Below, one piece after another: positions 36,248 to 44,547 of a stretch of DNA of 64,000 nt. Position 1 is the first letter of the stretch; each line of letters opens with the position of its first letter. Source of the DNA: Bacteroides sp. MSB163 (GTDB lineage Bacteria > Bacteroidota > Bacteroidia > Bacteroidales > Bacteroidaceae); assembly GCF_036416795.1 (NCBI RefSeq), contig NZ_CP143867.1, positions 1,364,001 to 1,428,000 of the forward strand, in the 5' to 3' direction. The notes under the pieces were generated by a model. That model had not been told where the DNA came from. It saw only the letters and a program-made list of their open reading frames with translations, and searched no databases. Position numbers and translations under genes: made by a program.

Positions 36248-36291
36248 GGAACAGCCCCACAAGAGCATAACGGGCTGTTCCTCTTCTTTTT
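36246..36291 (+). terminator. Intrinsic terminator downstream of the ATPase remnant
   Basis: The 12-bp stem GAGGAACAGCCC / GGGCTGTTCCTC has a 14-base loop and a T-rich tail. It probably once served the ATPase gene and now insulates the second PUL. Confidence 0.85.
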
Positions 36292-36384
36292 ACGGTTTTG
36301 TGACATATCTATCTGTATTTATGCCATTACCAGTATCCATACGTTAATGTCGCGAAATCATATACCTCTTCTCGCATTTGCGCA

Positions 36385-36392
36385 TACCTTTG
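36385..36392 (+). promoter_or_regulatory. -7 element of the GH76-led PUL
   Basis: TACCTTTG followed by CAAAC matches TAnnTTTG. It gives an unusually long leader of about 170 bases before the GH76 start codon, and that leader contains a terminator-like hairpin. Confidence 0.5.
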
Positions 36393-36481
36393 CAAACAGA
36401 AAAAATTTCGTTTGTATCCTTGATTAAAGAATAGGTTAAGATAAAAATATAGGTAAGAAAGATTTCAGAACAGGAAGACAA

Positions 36482-36514
36482 AAACAGGTAGCAGTTTCAA
36501 CTACCTGTTTTTCT
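36482..36514 (+). terminator. Terminator-like hairpin in the leader of the GH76-led PUL
   Basis: The 10-bp stem AAACAGGTAG / CTACCTGTTT has a 9-base loop and a following T tract (TTTTCT). It lies 54 bp before the GH76 start codon and 90 bp after the predicted -7 box. It could be an attenuator or the end of a short separate RNA. Confidence 0.6.
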
Positions 36515-36567
36515 AAAAGAGAAAAGAGAAAAAAGAAAAACATACAATATAACAATCAAAATTAAGA

Positions 36568-37770
36568 ATGATGAATTCAAAACAAGCGCTTTTCAGTCTA
36601 TTAATGTGCGTACTGGCAATAACAGGTTGTGATACGCAAAAACAAGTCCTCGTAGGCAATGAACTCACCCTGATACGAGCCAAACAAACGTTGGATTCCT
36701 TGTACCAGAATTATTCAGTCTCCGGCACATGCTTGTTACGTGAAAATTATCCTTCCAACATAGGTGATTACACCGCAACCTACCTGGCATCCGAAGAGCA
36801 AAAGAATATGCCTAACCTGTATTCCTATTTATGGCCCTATTCCGGAACCTTCTCTGCCGTAAACGCTTTGTTCGAGGCAACAAGCGATGCAAACTACAAA
36901 TCATTGCTCGATAATAAAGTGTTAGTAGGACTGGAAGAATATTTCGATACCCAGAGAACTCCCGAAGCCTACGCTTCATACATCAACAGCGCAGCACAAT
37001 CCGACCGTTTCTATGATGATAATGTCTGGCTGGGCATTGACTTTACCGACGTTTACACGCTTACCAAAGAAGCAAAATACCTCCAGAAAGCACAACTTAT
37101 CTGGAATTTCATAGAAAGCGGTATGGACAGTAACCTGGGAGGTGGCATCTACTGGTGCGAGCAAAAGAAAGAATCCAAAAACACTTGCTCAAATGCCCCT
37201 GGCTCAGTCTTCGCACTGAAGCTCTTCAAAGCCACAAAAGACAGCACTTACTTCGTAAAAGGGAAGCACCTTTATGAATGGACCAAAGCAAATCTGCAAG
37301 ATTCTACCGATTATCTGTACTTCGACAATATTGCCCTGAACGGAAAAATAGGTAAAGCCAAATTCGCCTACAACAGTGGCCAGATGATGCAGTCGGCTGC
37401 CCTACTCTACCAACTGACTGGCAACAAGAACTACCTGACCGACGCTCAGGACATCGCCCGGGCGTGTCACAACTATTTCTTCATGGACTATGTTACAGAA
37501 CAGGGCAACACCATCAAACTCCTGAAGAAAGGCGATATCTGGTTCACCGCAGTCATGCTCAGAGGTTTTATCGAACTATACCAAGCAGACCAGAATAAAG
37601 TCTATCTGGATTCCTTCAACCAAAGTCTGGACTATGCCTGGGAACATGCACGGGATGAGAAAGGATTATTCAATACCGACTTCAGCGGCAGTACCCACGA
37701 CAATCGTAAATGGCTGCTGACTCAGGCCGCCATGGTCGAAATGTACGCCCGCCTTGCAGCTATCAAGTAA
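36568..37770 (+). CDS. GH76 family alpha-1,6-mannanase lipoprotein
   Basis: The 400-residue protein has a signal with lipobox AITGCD (Cys about 21). The body is an (alpha/alpha)6 toroid of the GH76 type: LWPYSGTFSAVNALFEA, then the catalytic Asp pair in FYDDNVWLGIDF near residue 150, GGGIYWCEQKKESKNTCSNAP, and YNSGQMMQSAALLYQLTG. GH76 enzymes are endo-alpha-1,6-mannanases active on fungal or bacterial mannan. It is the only recognised endo-acting enzyme encoded in this PUL, so it likely makes the first cut. A GH125 gene follows 31 bp later. Confidence 0.88.
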   Translation: MMNSKQALFSLLMCVLAITGCDTQKQVLVGNELTLIRAKQTLDSLYQNYSVSGTCLLRENYPSNIGDYTATYLASEEQKNMPNLYSYLWPYSGTFSAVNALFEATSDANYKSLLDNKVLVGLEEYFDTQRTPEAYASYINSAAQSDRFYDDNVWLGIDFTDVYTLTKEAKYLQKAQLIWNFIESGMDSNLGGGIYWCEQKKESKNTCSNAPGSVFALKLFKATKDSTYFVKGKHLYEWTKANLQDSTDYLYFDNIALNGKIGKAKFAYNSGQMMQSAALLYQLTGNKNYLTDAQDIARACHNYFFMDYVTEQGNTIKLLKKGDIWFTAVMLRGFIELYQADQNKVYLDSFNQSLDYAWEHARDEKGLFNTDFSGSTHDNRKWLLTQAAMVEMYARLAAIK

Positions 37771-37801
37771 TAAATGAAAATACACTAATACCCTTAAAAA
37801 C

Positions 37802-39268
37802 ATGAAAAAGAGAAATATTGGCCTATGTGCCGTAGCTTTGTTCTGTATGCACAACAATGCCAAAGCAATGGAACCAACTTTAAAACAAGACAACACTAAA
37901 GTTGTGAACCATGCCCAGGTGACTGCCGCATACAAGACAAACCGCCCTGCGGTAAAAAACAGACTATATGTTTCGAAAGCCGTAGAAGCTGAAATCTTGC
38001 GGGTAAAGAAACTGCTGACCAACCAGAAATTGGCATGGATGTTTGAGAATTGTTTCCCGAACACGCTGGATACAACCGTACATTACCGTTTGCTGGACGG
38101 CAAACCCGACACATTTGTTTATACCGGTGACATCCATGCCATGTGGCTGCGCGATTCCGGTGCACAAGTGTGGCCCTACGTGCAACTGGCGCATAAAGAC
38201 CCTGAACTGAAAAAGATGTTGGAAGGTGTCATCCGTCGCCAATTCATGTGCATCAACATCGACCCTTATGCGAACGGATACAACGATGGCCCTACAGGCG
38301 GCGACTGGATGTCTGATAATACAGATATGAAGCCCGAACTGCACGAACGGAAATGGGAGATCGACTCTCTCTGTTACCCTCTCCGATTAGCTTATCAATA
38401 CTGGAAAGAAACCGGTGACACCAGCGTTTTCGATAAAGCATGGCTGGAAGCTATCACAAACATACTGAAGACATTCAAAGAGCAACAACGTAAAGACGGT
38501 GTCGGTCCTTATAAATTCCAACGCAAGACGGAACGTGCTCTCGACACACTGAACAATAATGGTTTAGGTTCTCCTGTCAACCCTGTCGGACTGATTGTTT
38601 CCTGTTTTCGCCCTTCGGACGATGCTACAACATTTCAGTTCCTGATTCCATCGAACTTCTTCGCTGTATCTTCTTTAAGAAAAGCTGCGGAAATCCTTTC
38701 CACGGTAAATCAAAATGGTACTTTGGCTCAGGAGTGCACAGCTTTGGCTGACGAGGTAGAGACTGCTCTACAGAAATACGCTACCTATAATCACCCGAAA
38801 TATGGTACAATCTATGCTTTCGAAGTAGATGGTTTCGGCAACCACATGCTGATGGACGATGCCAACGTGCCGAGCCTCCTCGCCATGCCTTATCTGGGCG
38901 ATGTGGATGTAAACGACCCTATCTACCAGAATACCCGCCGCTTCGTATGGAGCCAGGACAATCCGTATTTCTTCAAAGGCAAAGCCGGTGAAGGAATAGG
39001 CGGCCCACATATCGGATATGACATGGTATGGCCCATGAGCATCATGATGAAAGCTTTCACCAGCCAAGATGATCAAGAGATTAAAGAATGTATCAAAATG
39101 CTGATGAATACCGATGCCGGTACAGGCTCCATGCATGAGTCTTTCCATAAAGATAATCCCGCCAACTTCACCCGTGCCTGGTTTGCGTGGCAAAACACAC
39201 TGTTCGGAGAACTGATTCTGAAATTGGTGGATGAAGGAAAACTGGAATTATTGAACAACATCAAATAA
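37802..39268 (+). CDS. GH125 family exo-alpha-1,6-mannosidase
   Basis: The 488-residue protein has an N-terminal signal (GLCAVALFCMHNNAKA). The GH125 hallmark is clear: YTGDIHAMWLRDSGAQVWPY near residues 101-120. YNDGPTGGDWMSDNTDMKP, the RAWFAWQNTLFGELI C-terminus and GGPHIGYDMVWPMSI also fit the family. GH125 removes terminal alpha-1,6-linked mannose, most likely in the periplasm. It pairs logically with GH76 to degrade an alpha-1,6-mannan backbone. Confidence 0.92.
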   Translation: MKKRNIGLCAVALFCMHNNAKAMEPTLKQDNTKVVNHAQVTAAYKTNRPAVKNRLYVSKAVEAEILRVKKLLTNQKLAWMFENCFPNTLDTTVHYRLLDGKPDTFVYTGDIHAMWLRDSGAQVWPYVQLAHKDPELKKMLEGVIRRQFMCINIDPYANGYNDGPTGGDWMSDNTDMKPELHERKWEIDSLCYPLRLAYQYWKETGDTSVFDKAWLEAITNILKTFKEQQRKDGVGPYKFQRKTERALDTLNNNGLGSPVNPVGLIVSCFRPSDDATTFQFLIPSNFFAVSSLRKAAEILSTVNQNGTLAQECTALADEVETALQKYATYNHPKYGTIYAFEVDGFGNHMLMDDANVPSLLAMPYLGDVDVNDPIYQNTRRFVWSQDNPYFFKGKAGEGIGGPHIGYDMVWPMSIMMKAFTSQDDQEIKECIKMLMNTDAGTGSMHESFHKDNPANFTRAWFAWQNTLFGELILKLVDEGKLELLNNIK

Positions 39269-39282
39269 GAGGAGAAACAAAT

Positions 39283-40404
39283 ATGCGTAAATTAATAATA
39301 GTGGGGTTAATGACTTTTGTGCCCATCTGGCTGTCGGCACAAAAAGCTTTTAAGAATTGGCCTGAAGGCGCATCTCCTAAAGCAGTGGGTGAACTGGTTA
39401 GTAAGCGCTTTGTAGAAGTTCCGCACCCCAATTTTAATGGTAATCCGGCTCCCCCCAATGAAATCACTTATCCTGAAACATGTGCTTGGTTTGGAGCTTT
39501 GCGCTATGCGGACATAACCCATAATAAGAAACTACTCCGGCAATTGGAAGAGCGCTTCTTGCCCATCTTCGGTCCGGAACGCCGTTTGCAGCCGTTACCC
39601 GACCATGTAGACCATACCGTATTCGGAACGATACCTTTGCAATTGTATGCGCAGACAGGTAAGGAGATTTATTATCATATGGGAATCTGGTACGCCGACG
39701 AGCAATGGAAAATGCCCCGTAACACCAAACATAAAGAAGAATATCAAGCCTTGCTGGACAAAGGGTTATCGTGGCAGACACGTTATTGGATTGATGATAT
39801 GTTTATGATATCAGCCATTCAGTCTCAAGCCTTTTTCGTAACCAAAGACCGTCGGTATATAGACCGTGCTGCCGCGGAAATGGTGGTTTACCTTGATAAA
39901 ATACAGCGACCGAACGGATTATTCTATCATGCAGAAGATGTTCCATTCTTCTGGGGGCGCGGTAATGGATGGATGGCAGCCGGAATGACGGAACTTCTCG
40001 GACTCTTGCCTGAGGACAATCCGAACCGGACCCGCATTTTGGAATCGTACCGGAAAATGATGGATACCTTGCGCAAATATCAGAAAGAAGATGGTTTGTG
40101 GGGACAATTAGTAGATGATAAAACGACTTGGACGGAAACATCCGGTTCGGCTATGTTCATTTATGCAATGATAAAAGGCGTAAAACAAGGGTGGCTGGAT
40201 GAGGCTGTCTACACTCCCATAGTTCGGAAAGCCTGGATTGCTTTAGTGGGACATATTGACGAAAAGGGAGATATTGCCGGTGTGTGCGAAGGCACCAACA
40301 AGACGAACGATCGTCAATTCTACTTGAACCGCCGCACTTTATCGGGCAATATGCATGGACAAGCTCCGGTATTGTGGTGTGTGAATGCATTTTTGGAAAA
40401 ATAA
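39283..40404 (+). CDS. GH105-type unsaturated uronyl hydrolase
   Basis: The 373-residue exported protein (signal ending near WLSAQKAF) has the GH105/YteR pattern: YWIDDMFMISAIQSQAF with the catalytic-region Asp, YHAEDVPFFWGRGNGWMAAG, and GLWGQLVDDKTTWTETSGSA. GH105 enzymes hydrate and cleave delta-4,5-unsaturated uronic acids left by polysaccharide lyases. Its presence predicts a lyase step, although no family-assigned lyase is encoded in this PUL. A GAGGAG sequence about 10 bp before the ATG is a better ribosome site than most here. Confidence 0.9.
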   Translation: MRKLIIVGLMTFVPIWLSAQKAFKNWPEGASPKAVGELVSKRFVEVPHPNFNGNPAPPNEITYPETCAWFGALRYADITHNKKLLRQLEERFLPIFGPERRLQPLPDHVDHTVFGTIPLQLYAQTGKEIYYHMGIWYADEQWKMPRNTKHKEEYQALLDKGLSWQTRYWIDDMFMISAIQSQAFFVTKDRRYIDRAAAEMVVYLDKIQRPNGLFYHAEDVPFFWGRGNGWMAAGMTELLGLLPEDNPNRTRILESYRKMMDTLRKYQKEDGLWGQLVDDKTTWTETSGSAMFIYAMIKGVKQGWLDEAVYTPIVRKAWIALVGHIDEKGDIAGVCEGTNKTNDRQFYLNRRTLSGNMHGQAPVLWCVNAFLEK

Positions 40405-40425
40405 CCTTATAACAATAGAAAAACA

Positions 40426-42372
40426 ATGATACATAAGTATTTTATGCCTGTACTGATAGCACTGTTGTGCATGTACGGAGGAAAAGTTTCTGCCAAGGAA
40501 ATCAGTGTACAGTCGCCCGACGGCAAACTGAGAGTGAACATAGAATTAAAAGATAAGGTATATTACTCCGTATATTCGGTCAATGACTTATTACTGGATA
40601 ATTGTTCTTTGACTATGACATTAGGCAATGAAGTACTGGGAGAGCAACCGAAACTGAGAAGTTTAAAACGTAGCAAGATTGATGAAAGCATAAGACGGGA
40701 AATCCCATTGAAAAATGCAATCGTTGAGAATCATTGCAATACGTTACGCATGAATATGGCAGGTAATTACGCCATCGAATTTCGGGTCTTTGATAATGGA
40801 ATGGCCTATCGTTTTGTAACAGACAAGAAAGGTGAGGTTGAAGTAAAGGGAGAAGATTTCGTAATCAATTTCCCGGCTGACTATTTGGCTCACATGTCTC
40901 AGCCGAACAGCTTTAAAACGTCCTACGAATATCCATATACGCATATACAAACTAAAGAATACAAAGCAACAGACCGTATGACCTATCTGCCTGTACTATT
41001 AGAGACAGATAAACAATACAAGATATTGATATCGGAAGCCGATTTGCAGGATTATCCATGTATGTTCCTGAAAAGTACCGGTAACAATGGGATGCAATCG
41101 CTTTTCCCGAAGTGTCCGCTGGAATTTGGTGAGGACGGTGACCGTAGCATGAAAATATTGAAAGAGGCCGATTATATAGCCAAGACTTCCGGAAAAAGGA
41201 GTTTCCCGTGGCGTTTCTTTGTGATTTCCGATGATGACAGGGATATTATTTCCAATGAGATGGTGTACAATCTTTCTTCTCCCTGTGAACTGGAAGATTA
41301 TAGTTGGATTAAGCCGGGCCAAGTAAGCTGGGAGTGGTGGCATGATGCCCGTTTGTATGGAGTTGATTTCCGCTCCGGTTACAACATGGATTCCTACAAA
41401 TATTATATTGATTTCGCTTCATCTTTTGGCATTCCTTACATCATCATGGACGAAGGCTGGGCAAAGAGCACCCGTGACCCGTTTACACCGAATCCTACGA
41501 TTGACCTGCAAGAGCTGATTAAATATGGCAAAGAACGTAATGTGAAGATTGTATTGTGGTTGACTTGGTTGGCGGTGGAAAATCATTTTGATTTGTTCAA
41601 GACATTTGCCGATTGGGGAATTGCCGGAGTAAAAATAGATTTTATGGATCGTAGCGATCAATGGATGGTGAACTATTACGAACGCGTAGCCAAAGAAGCT
41701 GCTAAATACAAATTATTTGTAGATTTCCATGGTTCATTCAAGCCGGCAGGTTTGGAACGCAGATACCCGAATGTCCTTTCGTATGAAGGAGTATTGGGCA
41801 TGGAGCAAGGCGGCAACTGTAAACCGGCAAATTCCATCTATCTGCCGTTCATGCGAAATGCCGTAGGTCCCATGGATTTTACCCCCGGCTCTATGCTTTC
41901 CGCCCAACCCGAGGACAATCGTTCTACTCGCGCCAATGCAATGGGATCGGGAACCCGTGCTTACCAAATGGCTCTGTTTGTTGTGTTTGAGAGTGGTTTG
42001 CAAATGTTGGCTGATAACCCGGTGTATTACTATCGTGAACGCCCTTGCACAGAATTCATATCCAGTGTTCCTGTGGTATGGGACGAAACCAAAGTACTGG
42101 ATGCCAAGGTGGGAGAGTATGTCATCATTGCCCGTCGTAGTGGAGATAAATGGTTTATTGGCGCTATCACCAACAACACGGGGCGTACTATAGAAGTTGA
42201 TTTAAGTTTCCTGCCCGAAAACAAGAAATTACATCTCACTTACTTTGAAGATGGCATTAATGCGGACCGCCAGGCAATGGATTATAAAAAGAAAGAAGCA
42301 GAAGTTACAAATTCTACCAAATTGACGATGAAACTGGTTCGTAATGGTGGTTGGGCTGGTGTAATCGAATAA
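40426..42372 (+). CDS. GH97 family alpha-glycosidase
   Basis: The 648-residue exported protein starts with a signal peptide (to about KVSAKEIS) and the N-terminal beta-sandwich (VQSPDGKLRVNIELKDK). The TIM barrel includes YIIMDEGWAKSTRDP, GVKIDFMDRSDQWMVNYYE and LFVDFHGSFKPAGLERRYPN. GH97 includes inverting alpha-glucosidases and retaining alpha-galactosidases. The Asp in KIDFMD near residue 405 sits where the retaining members carry their nucleophile, so alpha-galactosidase-type activity is the more likely, as inference. Calcium is expected as cofactor. Confidence 0.9.
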   Translation: MIHKYFMPVLIALLCMYGGKVSAKEISVQSPDGKLRVNIELKDKVYYSVYSVNDLLLDNCSLTMTLGNEVLGEQPKLRSLKRSKIDESIRREIPLKNAIVENHCNTLRMNMAGNYAIEFRVFDNGMAYRFVTDKKGEVEVKGEDFVINFPADYLAHMSQPNSFKTSYEYPYTHIQTKEYKATDRMTYLPVLLETDKQYKILISEADLQDYPCMFLKSTGNNGMQSLFPKCPLEFGEDGDRSMKILKEADYIAKTSGKRSFPWRFFVISDDDRDIISNEMVYNLSSPCELEDYSWIKPGQVSWEWWHDARLYGVDFRSGYNMDSYKYYIDFASSFGIPYIIMDEGWAKSTRDPFTPNPTIDLQELIKYGKERNVKIVLWLTWLAVENHFDLFKTFADWGIAGVKIDFMDRSDQWMVNYYERVAKEAAKYKLFVDFHGSFKPAGLERRYPNVLSYEGVLGMEQGGNCKPANSIYLPFMRNAVGPMDFTPGSMLSAQPEDNRSTRANAMGSGTRAYQMALFVVFESGLQMLADNPVYYYRERPCTEFISSVPVVWDETKVLDAKVGEYVIIARRSGDKWFIGAITNNTGRTIEVDLSFLPENKKLHLTYFEDGINADRQAMDYKKKEAEVTNSTKLTMKLVRNGGWAGVIE

Positions 42373-42385
42373 GAAAAACAATACT

Positions 42386-44536
42386 ATGAATTTGAAAAAT
42401 ATATGCCTGCTACTCTTGCTGTGTTGTGCGCAAGGGTTGTATGCAGAGAACGGTTATGAGCTATGGCTACGTTATAAGCCGGTAAACAAGGGAAATCTTT
42501 GCGAGTCCTACTGCTTGAAAAGCCGTAAAATCATATTCCCGGGAGAAGCAGAAAGCCTGATTGCTGCAAAGAAAGAACTACAGGTCGGTCTGTCCGGATT
42601 ATTAAATATGCCTTATACAGAAGCGGAGAGTTTAGAGGATAACATGCTGGTGGTTGGTACACCTCAGTCTGTACCATTGTTTAAGAAGCAAGATTTCTAT
42701 GCCGAAATTAACGGATTGTCCGACGAAGGCTATCTAATTCTGGACTGTACTATAGAAGGGAAAAAGGTTATAGCTATAGCAGCCAGGACAGATGTTGGAA
42801 TACTATATGGCGTTTTCCATTATCTCAGGTTGATACAGACCAATCAGCCTTTGGATAAACTATATATTAAGGAAAATCCAAAACTGAAGTATCGTGTATT
42901 AAATCATTGGGATAACCTGAACGGAACAGTAGAACGTGGTTATGCAGGATATAGTATCTGGAATTGGGAAAGGCTTCCATCTTATAAGGAACAACGCTAT
43001 ACGGATTATGCACGCGCCAATGCCTCCATCGGTATCAACGGAACGGTACTCAACAATGTGAATGTACAAGCTAAGAGCTTGCGAACGGATTGGTTGGTAA
43101 AAGCTTCCGGACTGGCAGATGTATTCCGCCCTTATGGTATAAAAGTGTATCTGACAGCAAAGTTTAGCGCACCCAAAGAAATAGGCGGGCTGAATACGGC
43201 TGACCCTAAAGATCCTCAGGTGCGGAAATGGTGGAAAGAGAAAGTGAAAGAAATATATTCTTTAATACCCGATTTTGGTGGTTTTCTGGTAAAGGCAAAC
43301 TCAGAAGGTCAACCCGGACCACAAGATTACGGCTGTTCTCATGCCGATGGTGCGAATATGCTTGCCGAGGCTTTGGAACCTTATGGGGGTATTGTATTTT
43401 GGAGAGCATTTGTCTACCAGAATGAACGTCATGTAGATCGTGTGATAAACGGGTACAATGAGTTTAAACCGCTGGATGGTAAATTTGCAAAAAATGTCTT
43501 TGTACAACCCAAGAACGGCCCCATAGACTTTCAGCCGCGTGAACCTTTTCACCCTTTATTCGGTGGTATGCCCGATACGCCACTGTCTTTAGAGTTTCAG
43601 ATAACACAGGAGAATCTTGGACATGCAGGGCATCTGGTATATTTGGGCACTCTGTTTGAAGAAACCCTCCAATCAGATACTTATGAGAATGGAAAAGGCT
43701 CTACCGTTTCAAAGGTTTTGCAAAACTACGGGGAATCTCATGGAATTTCAGCCATCGCCGGTGTTCCTAATATTGGTACAGACCTTAATTGGACAGGACA
43801 TTTATTCGGACAAGCCAACTGGTATGCCTTCGGTCGTCTGGCATGGAATCCGGATACAAGCTCAGGCAAAATTGCGGAAGACTGGGTGAGAATGACCTTC
43901 TCCAACGACGAAAACGTACTCTCTCCGGTACTGAAAATTATGATGATGTCCCGTGAAACCTATGTCAACTATACCATGCCCCTCGGACTGAATCATATCA
44001 TGAACTATGACACACATAACGGACCTGAACCTTGGCATGACGATCCGGTATGGACTGCTTTCGACTATCATAAAATAACCAAGGACAGTATCGGTGTAAA
44101 CAGAACTGCCAAGGGGACGGGAGCTACCGGACAATATCATCACCCGGTTAGTGAAATGTTTGATGATATCAAGGAGTGCCCTCAGGAATATCTTCTGTGG
44201 TTTCATCGAGTTCCTTGGAACTATAAGATGGCTTCGGGAAGGACTTTATGGGATGAACTTATTTATCATTACTACAAAGGTGTGGACGAAGTTCGGCAGA
44301 TGCAGGCAATTTGGAACAAACTGGATGGTAAGATAGACCGTGAACGTTTTAATCATGTCGCATCTTTATTGAAGTATCAGGAACAGGAAGCTATCTGGTG
44401 GCGAGACGGCTGTCTACTTTTCTTTCAGGACTATTCAAGATTGCCTATCCCTGCAAATCTGGAACAGCCCAAACATTCATTGAAATATTATAAAACCATT
44501 CCTTTCCCGCATGATTGGAAAGGACGCTACGAATAA
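42386..44536 (+). CDS. GH67 family alpha-glucuronidase
   Basis: The 716-residue exported protein (signal ending near GLYAENGYELW) is GH67 along its whole length: YELWLRYKPV, VGILYGVFHYLRLIQT, LNHWDNLNGTVERGYAG, FLVKANSEGQPGPQDYG (general acid Glu near residue 305), GGIVFWRAFVY and WHDDPVWTAFDYHK. GH67 removes alpha-1,2-linked glucuronic acid or its 4-O-methyl ether from the non-reducing end of xylo-oligosaccharides. No xylanase is encoded nearby, so its natural substrate here may differ from xylan. Confidence 0.95.
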   Translation: MNLKNICLLLLLCCAQGLYAENGYELWLRYKPVNKGNLCESYCLKSRKIIFPGEAESLIAAKKELQVGLSGLLNMPYTEAESLEDNMLVVGTPQSVPLFKKQDFYAEINGLSDEGYLILDCTIEGKKVIAIAARTDVGILYGVFHYLRLIQTNQPLDKLYIKENPKLKYRVLNHWDNLNGTVERGYAGYSIWNWERLPSYKEQRYTDYARANASIGINGTVLNNVNVQAKSLRTDWLVKASGLADVFRPYGIKVYLTAKFSAPKEIGGLNTADPKDPQVRKWWKEKVKEIYSLIPDFGGFLVKANSEGQPGPQDYGCSHADGANMLAEALEPYGGIVFWRAFVYQNERHVDRVINGYNEFKPLDGKFAKNVFVQPKNGPIDFQPREPFHPLFGGMPDTPLSLEFQITQENLGHAGHLVYLGTLFEETLQSDTYENGKGSTVSKVLQNYGESHGISAIAGVPNIGTDLNWTGHLFGQANWYAFGRLAWNPDTSSGKIAEDWVRMTFSNDENVLSPVLKIMMMSRETYVNYTMPLGLNHIMNYDTHNGPEPWHDDPVWTAFDYHKITKDSIGVNRTAKGTGATGQYHHPVSEMFDDIKECPQEYLLWFHRVPWNYKMASGRTLWDELIYHYYKGVDEVRQMQAIWNKLDGKIDRERFNHVASLLKYQEQEAIWWRDGCLLFFQDYSRLPIPANLEQPKHSLKYYKTIPFPHDWKGRYE

Positions 44537-44547
44537 ATAAAGAATTT

